Position numbers and translations under genes: made by a program
Assembly: GCA_965230625.1 (NCBI GenBank)
Contig: CBDDLL010000001.1
Span: 3,658,001 to 3,722,000 of the forward strand
Direction of reading: 5' to 3'
Origin: Saccharicrinis sp965230625
GTDB taxonomy: Bacteria > Bacteroidota > Bacteroidia > Bacteroidales > Marinilabiliaceae
DNA length: 64,000 bases
The notes under the pieces: model-generated
What the model saw: the letters and a program-made list of their open reading frames with translations, nothing else
What the model was told of the DNA's origin: nothing
Database searches by the model: none
Shown here: positions 1-8,184 of the stretch, piece after piece
Numbering within the stretch: position 1 is the stretch's first letter
How the letters are laid out: the number at the start of each line of letters is the position of its first letter

Positions 1-489
1 GAAATTGGTAGAAAAACAATTGATAATCCAGAAGATTACGATACACGAGCAAATTTAGTGTGGTGTTCTACAATGGCACTAAATGGTCTTATAGGTTCTG
101 GAGTGCCACAAGATTGGGCAACACATATGCTGGGGCACGAAATTACAGCTTTTTATGGAGTAGATCACGGCAAAACATTAGCTATTATTTTGCCAAAATT
201 ATTAATTGAACGTAAGGATAAAAAAAGAGCTAAATTATTACAATATGCTGAACGTATATGGGGTATTACTTCAGGTACAGAGGACGAAAAAATTAATTTA
301 GCTATTAATAAAACGGAGGAATTCTTTAATAGTTTAGGTATTAAAACAAAGCTTTCGGATTATGGAATAGAAGCTAATGGTATTGATAAGTTGATTGGAG
401 GATTAGAAACCAAAGGTTTAACTGCTCTTTCAGAAACAGGAGATCTTACAATAGACATTAGTCGTAAAATTTATGAAGCAGCATTATAG
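1..489 (+). CDS. yqhD: NADPH-dependent aldehyde reductase / iron-containing alcohol dehydrogenase, YqhD type (3' part)
   Basis: This is the C-terminal 162 residues of an iron-dependent alcohol dehydrogenase; the reading frame is open from the first base, so the gene starts outside the window. The stretch GVPQDWATHMLGHEITA followed by GVDHGKTLAI is the metal-site region of the family, with the two histidines that help hold the divalent metal. The following RAKLLQYAERIWGIT and the ending TIDISRKIYEAAL match the YqhD subgroup closely. YqhD enzymes reduce short and medium aldehydes, including lipid-peroxidation products, to alcohols with NADPH in the cytosol. The stop codon is at 487-489. A repeat element and a terminator follow. 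Family assignment is certain; the physiological aldehyde is not visible from sequence. Confidence 0.93.
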   Translation, partial: EIGRKTIDNPEDYDTRANLVWCSTMALNGLIGSGVPQDWATHMLGHEITAFYGVDHGKTLAIILPKLLIERKDKKRAKLLQYAERIWGITSGTEDEKINLAINKTEEFFNSLGIKTKLSDYGIEANGIDKLIGGLETKGLTALSETGDLTIDISRKIYEAAL

Positions 490-513
490 CTATTATGTTT
501 AGAGCTCGTAAAA

Positions 514-694
514 AAACTCAATAATTTCAAAGTCTTTGATAAGAAAGCATCAAAGACAAGGCTTGCGAAGCCAGAAAAAACGGAGCTTAACTTGTGTAAA
601 TGAGTATTTTTCTGGCAAGTGTAACGCAGAATCAACGATCACGAACACATAAGAATTAGCACTCGTGAGTAATTTGGCGTTTTCTTGCAAAGAC
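514..694 (+). repeat. Intergenic repeat R1, copy A (181 bp)
   Basis: The same 181-bp sequence occurs inverted at 61613-61793 with only five differences that I could count, and a diverged copy lies at 28162-28280. Inside it, 532-540 (GTCTTTGAT) and 549-557 (ATCAAAGAC) form a perfect 9-bp hairpin, and the inner part is bounded by related inverted ends, GTCTTTGATAAGAAA at 532 and the complement of TTTTCTTGCAAAGAC ending at 694. No reading frame is evident. All copies follow the 3' end of a gene in the same orientation. It may be a miniature transposable element or a 3'-UTR-type structured RNA. Confidence 0.85.
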
Positions 695-700
695 CTATTT

Positions 701-748
701 AAGAGGTTTGTCTTACGTTATTAATTTTAAGACTGCCTCTTTTTTTTA
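701..748 (+). terminator. Rho-independent terminator downstream of yqhD and R1
   Basis: AAGAGG...GTCTTA (701-715) pairs with TAAGAC...CCTCTT (728-741), followed by a run of eight T. It would end transcripts that read through yqhD and repeat R1. Confidence 0.8.
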
Positions 749-1354
749 TGTCAGATTCTAACATTATTTGAGTTAACAAAACTCCCTTTCTTTTACATTT
801 TTATTTCTCTATCTAAGTAAAAAAAGCTTTCTTCTTTTATTACGAACTCCAATGTAATATGTTAAGTGTTTTAAACTCAGGCTTAATAATATAAATGATT
901 AAAGTATTTACTTATTTAAAAAGGGAGCAACTTTTAAATATTACTTAAATGTTAAGTTAAAACATCCGTAGTAATTTAAAAATATCAGTTTTTTAGGTAT
1001 TTACAGTTTGTTAAAAAATTGTTAATTATGTAAAAAATGATGAAATAATCCATGTTTGTGGAGATATTTTACATGTACAAAAAGCTTATGATGGTTAATA
1101 TTGCATCGAATTGTTAGAGGAGACAATATAACATAAAGTAGCTAAGTAGAATTTAATTTTAATAGTTGGAGGACTATTTAATAAATTGAATTTATCACTT
1201 GATATTGAATTAAAAGTACAATTTGTACAAATATTTATTAACTCAATAAAGGTTATTTTTTCTTCAATTGTATTTACACAGGAATATGTTGTTAAGGAGG
1301 ATTTTATAGCTAAAATTCTAAAGCAAACACTATAACTTATTTAACAACAACAAA
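749..1354. other. Gene-free spacer, 606 bp
   Basis: Very AT-rich with stops in all frames. The only structure seen is a perfect 13-bp inverted repeat GTACAATTTGTAC at 1216-1228, which could be an operator but has no obvious owner. A strong Shine-Dalgarno-like AAGGAGG at about 1295 is not followed by a start codon at a useful distance. Confidence 0.5.
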
Positions 1355-2674
1355 ATGAAAAAGATTTTTTTAAACACCCTAAGTTTAATCTTATTTTTGC
1401 TTCTAACGTGGCAATGTAATAATACCGAAACTATACCATCTCAATCTAATTATTTAGAAGTTGATGGTACTGATGTTAATTTAAAAAACGTTTCTGTACT
1501 AAATGTAACAGGCGTAAGTAATCCTGAAGTAACAACATATAAAATTGTAGTAACTCCTGATGCAAGTACAGCTGAAATTGAAGATGTACTTCCTGAAAAT
1601 GCACTTTATATTGAAGTATCTGCTGATGCTAATAATAAATTGAAAGGTAGATTTGGTTTTAATTATTTAGAAACAGAAGAAGGCTTTGGCAATAAGATCA
1701 TTTATGCTATGATGATTTCTGAAGGTAAAGTAATTGGAATTACAGATGGAAGTATTGAAATAAAAGAAGTAGAAGAATCAGTATATCAAATTAATTACGA
1801 TTTAGTTACTGAGAATAATGCATCTTTAAAAGGTGAAATGCCAATAGATATTTGTCCTAACGAATTAGGTACAGGTTTAAAAGCAGCTACAGATTATTGC
1901 TCAGGTTGTAACGATAATTATAATGGCAATGGTCTTGGTGTTACAAGTAGTGAGGCACTAGCTATGGCTAAACGTTATGCTCCAATTTGGAAGTTTGATA
2001 ATGCAGCTTCAACCTTTCCAGATAATATTACAACTATCTGGAAGGCATCAGGAAATAAATCTTGTGGATCAAAATTAACATTGGACGATAGAAGTATTAT
2101 TACTAAGAAAAACTTAAATTTTAATACCTACTTCGATGTTCAAGTATCTCCGGAAGATGATCGAAGAGTATTTATAGATTACTGGGTAATTTATGCACGC
2201 CAACCAAATTGTACAGGAAACTCAGGAGGTCACGATTACGACTGGGAGCACATTGTGGTTCAGTTTAATCGTACTAACTGGAATCGTTCTACGGTTACTT
2301 ATTTCCAGCATTCGGGAAGCTTTACAAAACGTTTGAACTCAGACCATCCAACTGTATTTGTAGGTAAAGTAGGACATGGATCCTATGATAACTCTGGTGG
2401 TTCAGGAGGTTGCTGCTATTGGGCCGACTATCGTAACCCAGGTGATGTAGTGAATGCCGAAAATCACTTATACCAATTAAGATGTTCAAATAGTAAGATG
2501 GCTTTTAATGGTGATTGGGGAAATTCAGGTAAAGGTCCATTGTACAGAGGTAGAGATTATTGGAATTTTGATCCATGCGAGGGATCAAGGCTTAGATTGT
2601 GCACAGAAAGTGGATGTTACAGAAGTGATTATAGAAGCACTAGATTAGGAAAAATAGAAAGAGGATTTAATTAA
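1355..2674 (+). CDS. Lipoprotein with NPP1/Vps62-like domain
   Basis: A 439-residue predicted lipoprotein: the N-terminus has a lysine pair, a leucine-rich core and a lipobox ending LTWQC at about residue 21. Residues 25-165 form a beta-rich region of no recognised family. From about residue 190 to the end there is a domain with the patterns SEALAMAKRYAPIW, YWVIYARQ, HDYDWEHIVV and HPTVFVGKVGHGSYDNSGG. A DWEH motif followed by a 'P-x-V-F-V-x-x-x-GHGSY' block is the signature of the NPP1/Vps62 superfamily (necrosis-inducing-protein-like and DUF946-type folds), in which it helps form a metal-binding pocket. Many cysteines in the C-terminal half (for example GGCCYWAD) suggest disulfides and export. 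No neighbour explains its job. The family match is by motif only; a secreted ligand-binding or toxin-like role is inference. Confidence 0.6.
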   Translation: MKKIFLNTLSLILFLLLTWQCNNTETIPSQSNYLEVDGTDVNLKNVSVLNVTGVSNPEVTTYKIVVTPDASTAEIEDVLPENALYIEVSADANNKLKGRFGFNYLETEEGFGNKIIYAMMISEGKVIGITDGSIEIKEVEESVYQINYDLVTENNASLKGEMPIDICPNELGTGLKAATDYCSGCNDNYNGNGLGVTSSEALAMAKRYAPIWKFDNAASTFPDNITTIWKASGNKSCGSKLTLDDRSIITKKNLNFNTYFDVQVSPEDDRRVFIDYWVIYARQPNCTGNSGGHDYDWEHIVVQFNRTNWNRSTVTYFQHSGSFTKRLNSDHPTVFVGKVGHGSYDNSGGSGGCCYWADYRNPGDVVNAENHLYQLRCSNSKMAFNGDWGNSGKGPLYRGRDYWNFDPCEGSRLRLCTESGCYRSDYRSTRLGKIERGFN

Positions 2675-3170
2675 AAATAAAAAGTTTGCTTTAGGATATG
2701 ATGTATTAAAATAGACTTAAGTTTAGTCACAATACAAGTACCATTTAATCTATTATAAACAAGCAATTGCTCTTCAACGAAATACTTTAAGGTATAAACT
2801 GTATTTCGAAAATGCTGTGGATAATTGAATTTATTAAATGGACATGTTTCCCCTGCCAGTTATTTGGCAGGGGATTTTTTCTATATATAAATGAAATTAC
2901 TTAAGCCTTGAAATAAATAGATTTATTATACAATGAAGTTTAAAACAGAATAATAGACTAAAATAATCAAAACGTTTTTTATACTGTATTGATTCATTAA
3001 ACAATTAAACATAATGTGTTTTGTTTATCCTTATAGTATTGTTGTTCATTGTAGTATGGTTTTGTCGTATGTTGGAAGAAATATCAAGCTATTAAGTTTT
3101 TATACTAAATGATTTTGGATAAATATATTTATTCAATTAACTTCAATTATTGTACTAACTACTTTTTAAG
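2675..3170. other. Spacer before the hybrid kinase, 496 bp
   Basis: Apart from the terminator at 2850-2881, I see no gene, repeat or RNA structure here. The stretch is AT-rich with stops in every frame. Confidence 0.5.
2850..2881 (+). terminator. Strong Rho-independent terminator
   Basis: CCCCTGCCA (2850-2858) and TGGCAGGGG (2865-2873) form a perfect 9-bp stem with a 6-nt loop, followed by ATTTTTTCT. It lies about 175 bp after the NPP1/Vps62-like lipoprotein gene and is one of the most GC-rich stems in the window. Confidence 0.93.
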
Positions 3171-5603
3171 ATGTTTAAAAACAGATATTTTATTATAGTT
3201 TTAGTAATAAGCATTGTATCTGTGTGCTATGTAGTATTTATTGGTATTTTTAAAGAAGAGAACTTTTTAACAGATCAGGAAAAGTTGTGGCTAAAAGAGA
3301 ATTGTGATAACATAAAACTTCTTATGGAGGATGTTCCTCCATACTTGATTTATAAAGAAGATGGCGAACATGAAGGGATTTTTATAGATTATTACAATGA
3401 AATAGAAAAACTTATAGGTGTAAAGTTTGATTTCCATTACATAAAAAATTGGTATGACATATTAAAATATGCACAAGAAAATGATGATTACATTATTGTA
3501 GGGATAGGGAGAAGAAAAGAAAGGGAACATTATTTGACATTTACTAACTCATTTATTAAAGCACCCTATGTAATTCTAACCAGGAAAGGTTCAAATATTA
3601 AATCAATAAAAGATTTAAAGGATAAAAATATAGGTACTGTTGAAGGTTATGCTGTTAACCATTTTTTAGAAGAAAATTATAGTCATTTAAATTACACATA
3701 TCTGAAGAATAATCTGGAAGGAATATTAAAAGTTTCTTATGGTGATTTAGATGCTATGATGCTAAATCAATTGTTAGGATTATATTACATAGAAGAACAA
3801 GCAATTATTAACTTATCTATTGCAGGAGAGTTAGGGTATGTAAATCCATTAAGTGTTGGTGTATCAAATAAGAATCAAATGTTGTTTAGAATAATGGATA
3901 AAACAGTTGATAAAATTGGTATTAAAAAACAAAAGGAAATATTTGAAAAATGGGTAAATATTAGTTCTGGTAAAATACCTCAAAAAACAATTAGATTAAT
4001 TTTTATACTATTGTTTGCATTACTTGCTGTATTTTCATTGGCATTTATTTGGGTTAAAAGTTTACAAAGTCAGGTATCAAAAAAAACTAATGAAATTAAG
4101 GAGAGTGAAAATAAGTATCGCTCGCTTATAGCTAACTCAAATGATGCAATATTTATCAGGTACGAAAATAAGTTTGTAGTATCAAATAAAAAATTTGAAG
4201 AATTGTTTGGTTATTCCAATAGGGAAATTTCTAGTCCAGACTTTAATACTTCTAATTTAATTGCCTCAGAAGAACAAGATGAAATTACTAAAATAAATGC
4301 TTTGTTCGAATACACTCCCAATGCTCCAACACGTTTTGAGTTTACAGGAGTAACTAAAGAAAATGAAAGGTTATCAATAGAGGCTTCTGTGAACAATGTT
4401 CCTTATAAAGAGGGATATGCTACGCAGGCTATTTTGCGAGACATGACCGAAAGGAAAAACAGGGAAATAGAATTGAGTAAGGCTAAAAAGAAGGCTGAAG
4501 AAAGTGATAGACTAAAATCGGCATTCTTAGCAAATATGAGCCATGAAATTCGAACTCCTATGAATGGAATACTTGGATTTACAGAAATTTTAACAAGTGA
4601 GGATATTTCTAAAGATAAAAGAGATTACTATGCCAATATTGTAAAATCTAGTTCGCAACAACTTTTAAATATAATTTCAGATATTTTGGATGTTTCAAAA
4701 ATTGAAGCAGAAGAGTTTTCATTAATAGATACTAATTTTGACCTTCCAGAATTTGTGGATGAAATGATGCAACAAACCAGAATATTATTGAACCAAAAAA
4801 GTAAACCACATATTAATTTATTGCATTCTATAAAAGTATCAACAAAAATAATTAATGCAGATAGAAATAGGTTGGCTCAAATAGTTTTAAACCTATTGAG
4901 TAATGCTGTTAAGTTTACCGAAAAAGGAACTATAGAGCTGGCTTGCGAGCAGATTGACAAAGAAATGTTTAGTTTTTCTGTAAAAGATACAGGAATAGGA
5001 ATTGATAAGAGTATGCACCAACCTATTTTTGAGCGTTTTAGGAGAGTTGATGAAAACTCTTTTGAAGGAGGGACAGGATTGGGCTTAGCAATATGTAAAG
5101 TACTTGTTAAAAAAATGGGTGGTAAAATAAATGTAAAATCAGAATTAGGAAAAGGTAGTGAGTTTTATTTCACAGTAAAGGCAAAAGAGGGGGAAGCTAT
5201 CCAACCCAAAGTTAAAAAGAAAGTTACTAAAACAACAAATAAAGAAAGACTTAAGATTCTAATTGCTGAAGATGAAGAAAACAACTATTTATACTTATCA
5301 GAAATACTAAATAATAGAAAGAGATATGAAGTTTTTCATGCACATGATGGAGTATTAGCAGTTCAACTTTTTAAGGAAAAAGTACCAGATATTGTTTTAA
5401 TGGACATAAAAATGCCACATTTAGATGGATATGGAGCACTTAAAAAAATTAAAAAAATCGATAATGCAGTTCCTGTAATTGCAACCACTGCTTTTGCTAT
5501 GTCTAGCGATGAAAAGAAAATTTTAAATGCAGGATTTAATGCATATCTTCCCAAACCAATAGGTAAGGAAAAGTTCCTTTCTATTTTAAATGAGTTTTCT
5601 TAA
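3171..5603 (+). CDS. Hybrid sensor histidine kinase with periplasmic SBP_bac_3 sensor (BvgS-like)
   Basis: An 810-residue membrane sensor. Order of parts: transmembrane anchor (about 6-26); periplasmic family-3 solute-binding domain (about 35-265, with KLLMEDVPPYLIY, a 'GxVEGY' block and a C-terminal 'IFEKW'); second transmembrane segment (about 275-295); PAS domain (about 310-430); HisKA with phospho-acceptor histidine near residue 458 in SHEIRTPMNGILGF; HATPase_c with N box NRLAQIVLNLLSNAVKFT and G boxes DTGIGI and GTGLGLAI; C-terminal receiver (about 693-810) with acceptor aspartate in VLMDIKMPHLDG. The layout is that of BvgS-type kinases, which sense small ligands in the periplasm and relay phosphate to a separate regulator. 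No HPt domain or output gene lies next to it, so it is an orphan. The ligand cannot be deduced. Confidence 0.93.
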   Translation: MFKNRYFIIVLVISIVSVCYVVFIGIFKEENFLTDQEKLWLKENCDNIKLLMEDVPPYLIYKEDGEHEGIFIDYYNEIEKLIGVKFDFHYIKNWYDILKYAQENDDYIIVGIGRRKEREHYLTFTNSFIKAPYVILTRKGSNIKSIKDLKDKNIGTVEGYAVNHFLEENYSHLNYTYLKNNLEGILKVSYGDLDAMMLNQLLGLYYIEEQAIINLSIAGELGYVNPLSVGVSNKNQMLFRIMDKTVDKIGIKKQKEIFEKWVNISSGKIPQKTIRLIFILLFALLAVFSLAFIWVKSLQSQVSKKTNEIKESENKYRSLIANSNDAIFIRYENKFVVSNKKFEELFGYSNREISSPDFNTSNLIASEEQDEITKINALFEYTPNAPTRFEFTGVTKENERLSIEASVNNVPYKEGYATQAILRDMTERKNREIELSKAKKKAEESDRLKSAFLANMSHEIRTPMNGILGFTEILTSEDISKDKRDYYANIVKSSSQQLLNIISDILDVSKIEAEEFSLIDTNFDLPEFVDEMMQQTRILLNQKSKPHINLLHSIKVSTKIINADRNRLAQIVLNLLSNAVKFTEKGTIELACEQIDKEMFSFSVKDTGIGIDKSMHQPIFERFRRVDENSFEGGTGLGLAICKVLVKKMGGKINVKSELGKGSEFYFTVKAKEGEAIQPKVKKKVTKTTNKERLKILIAEDEENNYLYLSEILNNRKRYEVFHAHDGVLAVQLFKEKVPDIVLMDIKMPHLDGYGALKKIKKIDNAVPVIATTAFAMSSDEKKILNAGFNAYLPKPIGKEKFLSILNEFS

Positions 5604-5734
5604 AAATTTAAAGTAATAGTTGTAAATACCAAGATAATTTAAGAAGAAGTTTAGGAGGGATTAAATTCTTATAGAATTGGCAAAATAATAGGGTATTGTT
5701 GATGAAAATCATTATTTATATTCTAATACTTAAC

Positions 5735-5741
5735 TACTTTG
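5735..5741 (+). promoter_or_regulatory. Candidate -7 element of the ilv leader promoter
   Basis: TACTTTG resembles the Bacteroidota -7 box TAnnTTTG with one spacer base fewer, and lies 19 bp before the first leader peptide start. No convincing -33 TTTG is present at the usual distance, so this is a weak call supported mainly by position. Confidence 0.4.
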
Positions 5742-5759
5742 CAGCAAAACAAAAAACTA

Positions 5760-5813
5760 ATGACACGAACAATATCCATTATTATTTTTAGTATAATTAT
5801 ATGTCTTGAGTGA
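5760..5813 (+). CDS. Isoleucine-rich leader peptide 1 of the ilv operon
   Basis: A 17-codon frame reading MTRTISIIIFSIIICLE, then TGA at 5811-5813; seven of 17 residues are isoleucine. It starts about 20 bp after a -7-like box and is followed by two mutually exclusive RNA structures. Just past the stop codon, 5814-5822 can pair with 5856-5864 over 9 bp, which would consume part of the 5' arm of the terminator hairpin at 5850-5882. This is the arrangement of ribosome-mediated attenuation: a stalled ribosome on Ile codons leaves the anti-terminator free, and a ribosome at the stop codon covers it. Expression is not shown by sequence; the call rests on codon content, position and the competing pairings. 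Confidence 0.75.
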   Translation: MTRTISIIIFSIIICLE

Positions 5814-5849
5814 CATTCGGGAAATAATCATGGTATATCAAAATATTAA

Positions 5850-5890
5850 AAGCCTTCCCGGATGAAATTTTCGAGAAGGCTTCTTTATTT
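5850..5890 (+). terminator. Attenuator terminator 1 (ilv leader)
   Basis: AAGCCTTC (5850-5857) pairs with GAAGGCTT (5875-5882), and CGGA (5859-5862) with TTCG (5870-5873), leaving one mismatch, then TTCTTTATTT-like tail. The T run is broken, so termination may be partial. The alternative pairing 5814-5822 with 5856-5864 (CATTCGGGA with TCCCGGATG, one G-T pair) excludes this stem. Confidence 0.75.
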
Positions 5891-5917
5891 AAACAAAGTG
5901 AAAACTAACAAATAAAC

Positions 5918-5980
5918 ATGAATCAACTAAATATAATTATTATTGCTATCATTATTATTATCATACCAAAAACAGGGTGA
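5918..5980 (+). CDS. Isoleucine-rich leader peptide 2 of the ilv operon
   Basis: A 20-codon frame beginning MNQLN, followed by two runs of isoleucine codons (four, then six, split by one alanine) and ending IPKTG, stop TGA at 5978-5980. Ten of 20 residues are Ile, encoded by ATT, ATC and ATA; valine is absent and leucine occurs once. The segment 5973-5981, which straddles the stop codon, can pair with 6016-6025 (GGTGAG with CTCACC, plus CAG with CTG across a one-base bulge), in competition with the terminator at 6008-6036. This is a second, complete attenuator in series with the first. The leader would report charged Ile-tRNA, matching the ilvA product pathway. Confidence 0.82.
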   Translation: MNQLNIIIIAIIIIIIPKTG

Positions 5981-6007
5981 GATGGGTAATGTATTGCGAT
6001 AATAAGA

Positions 6008-6040
6008 AGGCCTTTCTCACCACTGAGAAGGGCTTTTTTT
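6008..6040 (+). terminator. Attenuator terminator 2 (ilv leader)
   Basis: AGGCCTTTCTCA (6008-6019) pairs over 12 bp with TGAGAAGGGCTT from 6024 (two G-T pairs) around the 4-nt loop CCAC, and is followed by seven T, a textbook intrinsic terminator placed 28 bp before the ilvB start codon. The anti-terminator at 5973-5981 takes bases 6016-6025 and would break it. Confidence 0.9.
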
Positions 6041-6067
6041 ATGAGTATTCCTTAAAAACAGAAAAAT

Positions 6068-7798
6068 ATGGAAAGTCCTTTGGAAACAACACAAGAAAAA
6101 ACAGAACCTAAAACAAAGATGTCAGGAGCTCATGCAGTTATGAATTGTATGATAAAACAAGGTGTAAATACCGTATTTGGTTATCCTGGAGGCGCAATTA
6201 TGCCTGTTTATGATGCTTTATACGATTACAAAGATCGAATAAATCATGTGTTAACTCGCCATGAGCAGGGTGCTATTCATGCTGCACAAGGATACGCACG
6301 CATAACAGGAAAGGCAGGTGTAGTATTTGCAACATCAGGACCAGGAGCTACAAACCTTGTTACAGGATTAGCTGACGCATATATGGATTCCACACCTTTG
6401 GTGTGTATAACAGGACAGGTCAACTCCTCGCTTTTAGGTACAGATGCATTTCAGGAAGCAGATGTAGTGGGTACAACTTTAATGGTTACTAAATGGAACT
6501 ATTTAGTAAGGGATGCATCTGAAATACCTGAGGTTATTGCTAAAGCTTTTTATGTTGCAGAGAGTGGTAGACCAGGCCCTGTCGTAATAGATATAGCCAA
6601 GGATACTCAATTTAGCGAAGTAGATTTTACATATATAAAAAAGGAACCTCAAAAAAGTGTTGTTAAAGATATCTCTATTGATAATTCAGCACTTAGTAAA
6701 GCTGTCGACTTAATTAATAAAGCTCAGAAACCGATGCTTATTTTTGGGCACGGTGTTGTTATAGCAGAAGCCCAAAAGCAGTTAAAAGATTTTGTTGAGA
6801 AAACAGGAATACCAGCAGCATGGACAATACTAGGCTTAAATGGATTACCTGGAAAGCATCCCTTAAATGCAGGTATGATGGGAATGCACGGTAATTACGC
6901 GCCTAACAAACTAACAGCAGAGTGCGATGTGTTGATTGGAGTAGGTTTAAGGTTTGATGACAGGGTAACAGGTAATGTTGCTACTTTTGCACAGCAGGCA
7001 AAAATTATTCATATTGATATTGATCCATCCGAAATTAATAAAATAATAAAGGCTGATATTGGTTTAGTAGGAGATGCAGCGGGTGTACTTTCTCAATTAA
7101 CAGAGTTGGTTGCTCCAAAGGATAATTCCGATTGGATTTCAGAGTTTCAAAAGTTAGAAGAAATAGAAGTTAATAAGGTTATAGAGGCTGAAATGTTTCC
7201 CGATTCAGGAGAAATAACCATGGCTGAAGTAATGCACCATTTAAACGAAATTACTGGTGGTGACTACATAGCAATTACGGATGTTGGACAGCAACAAATG
7301 GTGGCATGCAGATATTGTAAGTTTTCAGAAAAAGGAAGGTTATTAACATCAGGAGGATTAGGAACAATGGGCTTTGGTTTACCAGGTGGAATAGGAGCTG
7401 CAATTGCCGAACAAAATTTGCCTGTTATTGCCATTGTTGGAGATGGGGGATTTCAAATGACAATTCAAGAATTAGGAACACTTATGCAGTATAAAATTCC
7501 TCTTAAAGTCCTGGTGTTAAATAATAGTTTTTTGGGAATGGTTAGACAGTGGCAAGAAATGTTTTTTGATAAAAGATACTCCTTTACAGAGATGCAAAAT
7601 CCTGATTTTACAGGAATTGCAACATGTTATGGTTTAGATAGTAACAGGATTGAAAAGCGTGAAGCTTTAAATAAGCATTTAAAACAAATGATTGACTGCG
7701 AAAAACCTTATGTACTTGAAGTTGTGGTTGGAAAGGAAAATAATGTGTTTCCAATGGTGGAAGCAGGTGCTAGTGTGTCTGACATAAGGTTAAAGTAG
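6068..7798 (+). CDS. ilvB: Acetolactate synthase large (catalytic) subunit
   Basis: A 576-residue ThDP enzyme of the acetohydroxyacid synthase family. It condenses pyruvate with 2-oxobutyrate or a second pyruvate, the first shared step of isoleucine and valine synthesis, in the cytosol. Visible features: N-terminal pyrimidine-binding domain with the catalytic glutamate in RHEQGA (near residue 66), the GGAIMPVYDAL block, central FAD-binding domain (about 200-345), and C-terminal ThDP diphosphate site GDGGFQMT followed by LNNSFLGMVRQWQ. Length is normal for the family. It is first in an operon with the small subunit and ilvA, behind two attenuators. ilvC and ilvD are not in the window. The first 17 residues, before the conserved SGAHAV start, are non-conserved. 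Confidence 0.97.
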   Translation: MESPLETTQEKTEPKTKMSGAHAVMNCMIKQGVNTVFGYPGGAIMPVYDALYDYKDRINHVLTRHEQGAIHAAQGYARITGKAGVVFATSGPGATNLVTGLADAYMDSTPLVCITGQVNSSLLGTDAFQEADVVGTTLMVTKWNYLVRDASEIPEVIAKAFYVAESGRPGPVVIDIAKDTQFSEVDFTYIKKEPQKSVVKDISIDNSALSKAVDLINKAQKPMLIFGHGVVIAEAQKQLKDFVEKTGIPAAWTILGLNGLPGKHPLNAGMMGMHGNYAPNKLTAECDVLIGVGLRFDDRVTGNVATFAQQAKIIHIDIDPSEINKIIKADIGLVGDAAGVLSQLTELVAPKDNSDWISEFQKLEEIEVNKVIEAEMFPDSGEITMAEVMHHLNEITGGDYIAITDVGQQQMVACRYCKFSEKGRLLTSGGLGTMGFGLPGGIGAAIAEQNLPVIAIVGDGGFQMTIQELGTLMQYKIPLKVLVLNNSFLGMVRQWQEMFFDKRYSFTEMQNPDFTGIATCYGLDSNRIEKREALNKHLKQMIDCEKPYVLEVVVGKENNVFPMVEAGASVSDIRLK

Positions 7799-7929
7799 AA
7801 ATATGAACTAAAAGAATGCTTTGCAGAACCTCTCTTACTTCAGGTTATTGATCGTAATTATAGGTTATTCAAAGTCTTCTGAATAAATAATGTAAGTGAT
7901 TTAAAAATAGAATTTTAAAGCTTAAAAAG

Positions 7930-8172
7930 ATGAATATAAAATACAATATAGAAATAGAAGCTAAGCAAGAACTTGCTCTAGTAGCCAAAGTTCTATTATT
8001 TTTGCAGCGAAAAATGATTAAGGTTAAAAGGATGAATTTGGAGGATTCCTTAGAGAATGGAAGTTATCGATATAGTTTTCATGTTGAATGTTCATATGAT
8101 AATATGGCTAAAACTAGTCGGTTAATATCAAAGCAGGAAGGAATTCTTCTAGTGAATTATAATCAAGTATAG
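7930..8172 (+). CDS. ilvM: Acetolactate synthase small subunit, short IlvM-type ACT protein
   Basis: An 80-residue single ACT-domain protein. The pattern of beta strands and the central KMIKVKRMNLED stretch resemble the short IlvM-type regulatory subunits (about 85 residues) rather than the 160-residue IlvN/IlvH type. ACT small subunits bind the catalytic subunit and raise its activity; short ones often lack strong valine feedback. It lies 131 bp after ilvB and 12 bp before ilvA in the same direction, which supports the call more than the sequence does. The gap before it contains no obvious promoter or terminator, so it is likely on the ilvB transcript. Confidence 0.8.
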   Translation: MNIKYNIEIEAKQELALVAKVLLFLQRKMIKVKRMNLEDSLENGSYRYSFHVECSYDNMAKTSRLISKQEGILLVNYNQV

Positions 8173-8184
8173 CATAATTAATTA

